This document shows, one piece after another, positions 17,080 through 21,214 of a DNA stretch of 21,214 nt; the stretch's first letter is position 1, and each line of letters begins with the position of its first letter. The stretch is taken from the NCBI GenBank assembly GCA_902517315.1, contig CABYBP010000018.1, positions 1 to 21,214 of the forward strand. Reading direction: 5' to 3'. A program made the position numbers and the translations under genes. Under the pieces are notes generated by a model. The model searched no databases, had not been told where the DNA came from, and worked only from the letters and a program-made list of their open reading frames with translations. This DNA is from an uncultured Alphaproteobacteria bacterium (lineage in GTDB: Bacteria > Pseudomonadota > Alphaproteobacteria > HIMB59 > GCA-002718135).

Positions 17080-17834
17080 TGGATATTTTTAATCAAAGTA
17101 ACGTTAACGCCAGTTTACATGATACAAACTTTTCTAGAATTGGTGTAATTACACTATCAACTGATTTTACCATTGAGCAGGATTTTAGAAAAATTTGCCA
17201 TAATTTACCAATTGATTTATTTTTTAATAGGATACCTTTTTTAAATCCTCTAACTCATGAAAATTATATGAGGATGGCTGATCATATTACAGAAACAACA
17301 AACCAAATACTTCCAAACGAAAAAATACAAGTTGTAGCGTATGGATGTACCTCGGGCACTATTGAAATTGGTGAAAAAAGAATAAGATCTGAAATTTTGA
17401 AAGCTAAACCTGATGCCTTAATCACCACACCTATAACAGCAGCTGTCAAAGCACTTAAATTGCTAAACAATAAAAAAATTGCTGTTCTTACTCCATACCC
17501 AAAAGATGTTAATGTAAAAGTTTACAACTATTTAATCGATAGCGGATTTGAAATTAAATCATTTAGTTCATTTAATTTAAACTATGACTCGGAAATTGCC
17601 AAAGTTACTCAAGACAGTTTATTGCGAACAATTTCTTCAATTGATTTAACAGATGTAGATAGTGTTTTTGTATCTTGCACTGCTTTAAAAGTAATTGATA
17701 TTATTGAAAAATTAGAGTCAAAATTAAGTAAAGATATCATTTCAAGTAACCAAGCTATTATTTGGGATTCATTAAGATTATCTAATATTAATCAAAAAAT
17801 TGATGGTTTTGGTAATCTATTTAAATTACATTAA
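17079..17834 (+). CDS. eutA: EutA, Asp/Glu racemase-superfamily protein of (hydroxy)ectoine utilisation
   Basis: EutA belongs to the Asp/Glu racemase and maleate isomerase superfamily and has been proposed to set the stereochemistry of a hydroxyectoine-derived intermediate. The 251 residues contain the two active-site cysteines, Cys90 in AYGCTSGT and Cys200 in VSCTALK, and the family segments RIGVITLSTDFTIEQDF, ITAAVKALKLL, IAVLTPYPKDVN and SSNQAIIWDSLRL. These are more like EutA than a general maleate isomerase or arylmalonate decarboxylase. Its start overlaps the amidinotransferase stop by one base, and eutB begins 12 nt after it. The biochemical role of EutA is not firmly established in general. 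Confidence 0.85.
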   Translation: MDIFNQSNVNASLHDTNFSRIGVITLSTDFTIEQDFRKICHNLPIDLFFNRIPFLNPLTHENYMRMADHITETTNQILPNEKIQVVAYGCTSGTIEIGEKRIRSEILKAKPDALITTPITAAVKALKLLNNKKIAVLTPYPKDVNVKVYNYLIDSGFEIKSFSSFNLNYDSEIAKVTQDSLLRTISSIDLTDVDSVFVSCTALKVIDIIEKLESKLSKDIISSNQAIIWDSLRLSNINQKIDGFGNLFKLH

Positions 17835-17846
17835 ATAGGGTTTAAA

Positions 17847-18809
17847 TTGATTACACTTCAACAGATAAAAGATGCACATAAGAAAATTTTACCTTACGTT
17901 AATTATACGCCTTTAATTCATTCTAATTTTCTATCAAAAAATACTAAGGTAAAACTAAAATTAGAAAATTTTCAAATCACCGGTTCATTTAAGTTAAGAG
18001 GTGCGGTTAATAAGCTACTTGCTTTAAGTGGAGATGACAAAAGCAAAGGAGTCATCGCAGTTTCTACAGGAAATCATGGTAAAGGTGTTGCTTATGCTTC
18101 AAAGGTATTAGGCATTCAATCAACAATATATATGTCTTCCATGGTTCCAGAATATAGAAAAGAGGCTATAGAAAAATTAGGAGCAAAAGTTGAGATTGTT
18201 GGGAAGAATAGTGATGAAGCAGATTTATATGCAAAGCAAATTGCGAAAGAAAAAAATATTGTATTAATCCACCCCTTTGATGATAAAGATATAATTATAG
18301 GCCAAGGTACAGTTGGACTTGAAATGCTTACTGAATTTCCAGAAGTTGATACAGTAATTATACCAACATCTGGTGGTGGTCTTATATCTGGAATAGCACA
18401 AGCTATTAAACTTCAAAAACCTGAGACAAAAATTATTGCCGTATCTATGGAAAGAGGTCCTTCAATGTATGAAAGTCTAAAAGAAGGTAGACCTGTTGAT
18501 GTAGAGGAAACTGAAACTTTAGCTGATTGTTTAGGGGGTAGTATTGGTTTAGATAATAAATTTACATTTAATATTGTACAACAATACGTTGATGACTTTG
18601 TTTTAGTAAGTGAAGAAAAAATAGCTGAGGGAATTAGAATAAATTTTTTAGAACATAAAATTGTATCTGAAGGTGCTGCAGCAACAAGTGTAATGGTTGT
18701 TAAAGAAAAATTATCATCGCACTTAGGAAAAAATATAATTTGTTTAATTTGTGGTGGAAATATTGACTCGGAACTATTTAACAAAGTTTTAAGCCATGCT
18801 CATCCTTAA
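17847..18809 (+). CDS. eutB: EutB, PLP-dependent threonine-dehydratase-like hydroxyectoine-utilisation dehydratase
   Basis: EutB is a fold-type-II PLP enzyme related to serine/threonine dehydratases and to beta-hydroxyaspartate dehydratase (BhcB); it would convert 3-hydroxyaspartate to iminosuccinate. The 320-residue product has the PLP lysine Lys49 in ITGSFKLRG, VSTGNHGKG (72-80) for the substrate carboxylate, and the SGGGL phosphate loop (175-179). The later segment ERGPSMYESLKEGRPVDVEE, then LADCLGGSIGLDN, is characteristic of EutB. There is no C-terminal ACT regulatory domain, so it is not a biosynthetic IlvA. The start is a TTG with AGGG 6 nt upstream; the 3' end overlaps eutC by 14 bp. 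Confidence 0.88.
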   Translation: MITLQQIKDAHKKILPYVNYTPLIHSNFLSKNTKVKLKLENFQITGSFKLRGAVNKLLALSGDDKSKGVIAVSTGNHGKGVAYASKVLGIQSTIYMSSMVPEYRKEAIEKLGAKVEIVGKNSDEADLYAKQIAKEKNIVLIHPFDDKDIIIGQGTVGLEMLTEFPEVDTVIIPTSGGGLISGIAQAIKLQKPETKIIAVSMERGPSMYESLKEGRPVDVEETETLADCLGGSIGLDNKFTFNIVQQYVDDFVLVSEEKIAEGIRINFLEHKIVSEGAAATSVMVVKEKLSSHLGKNIICLICGGNIDSELFNKVLSHAHP

Positions 18810-19770
18810 TAAAAATGATATTATTCAATATGTAGATTTGAATAAAAATCTCATTCCAATAATAGAAGATGCATTTAATAGTTTATCAAAGGGATTGGTA
18901 ATGATGCCACCTATAATGAGAATTGATATTAAAAAATATCATGGTGAATCAGATGTTAAAGCTGCGTACGTTGAAGGTCTTGATAGTTTTGCAATAAAAA
19001 TTGCTTCAGGTTTTTTTGATAATCCAAAACTTGGTTTGCCATCTAGTAATGGACTGATGGTTTTATTAGATTCAAAGACTGGAGTTGTAAAATCTGTTTT
19101 ATTAGATGAAGGTTATCTTACAGATACTAGAACCGCTATAGCAGGAGCAATAGCTACAAAATATTTATCAAATCAAAATGCTAATTCTGTTGGTATTATT
19201 GGGGCTGGAATTCAAGCCAAATTACAACTTCAAGCAATAATGTTAGTTAGAAAAATAAATAAAATTATAGTCTGGACAAGAGATGAGACAAAAGCGAACC
19301 AATTTATAGAAAGTTTCAAAAATTTAGATATAGATTTGTATATAGCTTCTTCTTGCAAAGAATTGGCAAGCTTATCAGAAATAATTGTTACAACGACTCC
19401 TAGTAAAAAACCGCTTTTGGAATTTGATTGGATAAATAAAGGAACTCACATTACAGCAATGGGATCAGATGCAGAACAAAAAAATGAATTAGATCCTCAT
19501 ATGTTAAAACATTGCGATCAATATGTGCCTGACAATCAATTACAAACAAGTGTTTTGGGTGAATTACATCATGCTTTAAAACAAAATATAATTTCTTCCC
19601 AAGAAAAATTTAATGAACTTGGCGATATAATTAACGATCCAAGCTTAGGAAGAAAAAATAAAGAAGATATAACGATATGTGATTTGACAGGAACTGGTGT
19701 ACAAGATACTGCAATAGCTAGATTTGCTTATAATCTTTGTAAAAAAAATAATTTAGGCATCAATATTTAA
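18796..19770 (+). CDS. eutC: EutC, ornithine cyclodeaminase/mu-crystallin family reductase
   Basis: EutC belongs to the NAD(P)-binding ornithine cyclodeaminase/mu-crystallin family, which includes iminosuccinate reductase (BhcD). The 324 residues show IKIASGFFDNPKLGLPSSNG (67-86, with Lys68), GYLTDTRTAIAGAIA (106-120), the Rossmann GAGIQA (136-141), THITAMGSDAEQKNEL, and the C-terminal CDLTGTGVQDTAIA. The LPSSNG, AEQKNEL and LGELHHAL segments match EutC rather than true ornithine cyclodeaminase. The start lies within the end of eutB (14-bp overlap), so both are co-translated. The likely role is reducing the iminosuccinate made by EutB to aspartate. It is followed after 3 nt by the next gene. 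Confidence 0.87.
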   Translation: MLILNKNDIIQYVDLNKNLIPIIEDAFNSLSKGLVMMPPIMRIDIKKYHGESDVKAAYVEGLDSFAIKIASGFFDNPKLGLPSSNGLMVLLDSKTGVVKSVLLDEGYLTDTRTAIAGAIATKYLSNQNANSVGIIGAGIQAKLQLQAIMLVRKINKIIVWTRDETKANQFIESFKNLDIDLYIASSCKELASLSEIIVTTTPSKKPLLEFDWINKGTHITAMGSDAEQKNELDPHMLKHCDQYVPDNQLQTSVLGELHHALKQNIISSQEKFNELGDIINDPSLGRKNKEDITICDLTGTGVQDTAIARFAYNLCKKNNLGINI

Positions 19771-19773
19771 TTT

Positions 19774-21214
19774 ATGAGTCAAGCAATAATAAAAAAAACG
19801 TCTGATTATTTCAAATCAAAAGGAGTTGTCTTACCTAGTATAAGTGAACTTCAAGATCCTCAAATTATTAATGATGATATTAAAAATTCTCTAAAAAAAA
19901 TAAATAATAATGATATCAATCCTCTAAACCTCTTTAGAGTTCATTGGTTTAATAAAAGAGATCAATCAGGTTTTGGAAATGAGCCTGAATATATTGTACT
20001 TCCAACAGAATTCACAGGTGTAAAGGCAAAGATAATTGTAAATATGGGACGATATTTTCCCTTAATAACAGCTCATAAAGTTTTGGCAGCTTATGGCTGT
20101 TTGCTTCCAAGAATATTGAATGGAACTTTTGATTATGAAAAACATAAAGCAGTTTGGCCTTCAACAGGAAATTATTGTAGGGGTGGAGTGGCAATATCTA
20201 GAATAATGGGTCTTAATAGTATTGCAATACTTCCTGAAGGAATGAGTAATGAGAGATTTGAATGGTTGAATAATTGGGTTGAAGATAAAAAAAATATCAT
20301 AAAGACAAAAGGTACAGAAAGTAATGTTAAAGAAATTTACGATGCTTGTAATGAATTAAAAAAAGATAATCAAAATGATATAATAAATCAATTTGATGAG
20401 TATTATAATTACGGTATTCATCGTTCTGTAACTGGTCCATCGTTTGAAAAATCATATCTTAAAGTTAAAGGTAATAGTAATTTAACTCCTAGGTTTTACG
20501 TAAGCGCTTCAGGATCAAGTGGTACTCTAGCAGCAGGAGATTATCTTAAAGATAAATTACAGACGAAGATTGCTGTTGTTGAAGCTTTGGAGTGTCCAAC
20601 ATTGCTTCATGGAGGTTATGGTGAACATAATATACAAGGAATTGGTGACAAACATGTTCCCCTTATTCATAATGTAATGAATACAGATTTTGTTGTAGAT
20701 GTTTCTGATCAAGCTACCAATAATCTAAATATGATTTTTAATACTGAAATAGGAAAAAATTTTTTAATTGAGAAAAAAAATTTTGAACCTGATTTTGTTT
20801 CTCGTCTTCCTGAATTTGGTTTTTCAGCAATAGCAAATATATTGGCATCAATAAAGCTAGCTAAATATATGGATTTAAAAAGTGATGACGCAATTATAAC
20901 GGTTGCTACTGATGGTGCTGATTTATATATGTCAGAATTAAACAAGACCATTGCTGATTTTAAAAATAATTATGATGAAATAGTTTGTGCTGAATTATTT
21001 GGACAACACTTATCAGGAGTATCTACTGATAATATGCTTGAACTCTCTCACATGGATAAGAAAAGAATATTTAATTTAGGTTACTTTACTTGGGTAGAGC
21101 AACAAGGTGTTAGTCTTGAAGAATTTGAAAAAAGAAAAGATCAAAAATTTTGGAATTCACATTATGATTATATGCTTTCTCTAGACAATCAGATTAAAGA
21201 ATTTAATAATATGT
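19774..21214 (+). CDS. fold-type-II PLP-dependent enzyme (cysteine synthase-like), 3' end cut by window
   Basis: The frame opens with ATG 3 nt after eutC and stays open to the window edge, giving 480 visible residues without a stop. It reads as a distant member of the cysteine synthase/threonine dehydratase fold: candidate PLP lysine Lys102 in LITAHKVLAAYG, WPSTGNYCRGGVAI (128-141) in place of the usual substrate loop, SGSSGTLAAG (246-255) as the phosphate loop, and GEHNIQGIGDKHVPLI, which resembles the KIQGIG region of cysteine synthases. It is longer than those families, with an N-terminal extension of about 70-90 residues and a long C-terminal part. I do not know its reaction; a lyase or desulfhydrase acting on a beta-substituted amino acid is plausible from the operon. 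Confidence 0.8.
   Translation, partial: MSQAIIKKTSDYFKSKGVVLPSISELQDPQIINDDIKNSLKKINNNDINPLNLFRVHWFNKRDQSGFGNEPEYIVLPTEFTGVKAKIIVNMGRYFPLITAHKVLAAYGCLLPRILNGTFDYEKHKAVWPSTGNYCRGGVAISRIMGLNSIAILPEGMSNERFEWLNNWVEDKKNIIKTKGTESNVKEIYDACNELKKDNQNDIINQFDEYYNYGIHRSVTGPSFEKSYLKVKGNSNLTPRFYVSASGSSGTLAAGDYLKDKLQTKIAVVEALECPTLLHGGYGEHNIQGIGDKHVPLIHNVMNTDFVVDVSDQATNNLNMIFNTEIGKNFLIEKKNFEPDFVSRLPEFGFSAIANILASIKLAKYMDLKSDDAIITVATDGADLYMSELNKTIADFKNNYDEIVCAELFGQHLSGVSTDNMLELSHMDKKRIFNLGYFTWVEQQGVSLEEFEKRKDQKFWNSHYDYMLSLDNQIKEFNNM

Noticed and set aside
18413..18784. 123-codon minus-strand open frame inside eutB
   Set aside because: It is the complement of conserved EutB codons, with no ribosome site or family resemblance.
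17847..18809. Reading eutB as biosynthetic threonine dehydratase (ilvA)
   Set aside because: There is no ACT-like regulatory domain, the gene sits between eutA and eutC, and its central segments match EutB.
18796..19770. Reading eutC as ornithine cyclodeaminase working with the amidinotransferase's ornithine product
   Set aside because: It is attractive because amidino transfer from arginine yields ornithine, but the sequence segments match EutC and its eutA-eutB neighbours; kept only as a minor alternative.
1..21214. Mobile elements, CRISPR arrays, rRNA genes and direct repeats
   Set aside because: No transposase, integrase, regularly spaced repeat or rRNA segment was seen; the window is almost fully covered by chromosomal-type genes.

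Overview
The window is a gene-dense, AT-rich stretch (roughly 30% G+C by eye) with almost no intergenic DNA. The longest gene-free interval is 84 bp, several neighbours overlap by 1-15 bp, and four genes start with TTG. The order secY-adk-rpsM-rpsK-rpoA-rplQ, an S14 without zinc ligands, a plant/alphaproteobacterial-type gshA and a fluC-rluC pair point to a streamlined marine alphaproteobacterium, of the SAR11 or HIMB59-like kind. The lineage is inferred from gene order, composition and protein type, not from a search.

Bases 1-7253 hold the distal spc operon and the alpha operon: rplE (5' end missing), rpsN, rpsH, rplF, rplR, rpsE, rplO, secY, adk, rpsM, rpsK, rpoA, rplQ. No rpmD (L30) lies between rpsE and rplO. 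A likely internal promoter precedes rpsM. fluC (fluoride exporter) and rluC (23S pseudouridine synthase) follow rplQ with no room for a separate promoter, and rluC ends in a convergent overlap with lipB.

Bases 9177-14485 begin with the lipB / tRNA-Leu(GAG) divergent spacer. The tRNA is followed after only 6 nt by mgtE (Mg2+ channel). Then come gshA-gshB (the complete two-step glutathione pathway, overlapping by 1 nt), bioY (biotin uptake) and mak (ROK-family fructokinase), all on the plus strand.

Bases 14482-21214 are the metabolically interesting part. A GabD-type semialdehyde dehydrogenase is read leftward. Divergently, a tight rightward operon encodes a glycine-amidinotransferase-like enzyme, EutA, EutB, EutC and a fold-type-II PLP enzyme cut by the window end. 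EutABC are the hydroxyectoine-utilisation proteins. EutB and EutC resemble beta-hydroxyaspartate dehydratase and iminosuccinate reductase, so they would turn 3-hydroxyaspartate into aspartate. The ectoine-ring hydrolase and deacetylase (EutD/EutE) and an ectoine importer are not in the window. An amidinotransferase takes the leading position, and a second PLP enzyme follows eutC. This is the best candidate here for an undescribed catabolic module: a eutABC variant feeding aspartate from a guanidino- or hydroxyectoine-type compound.
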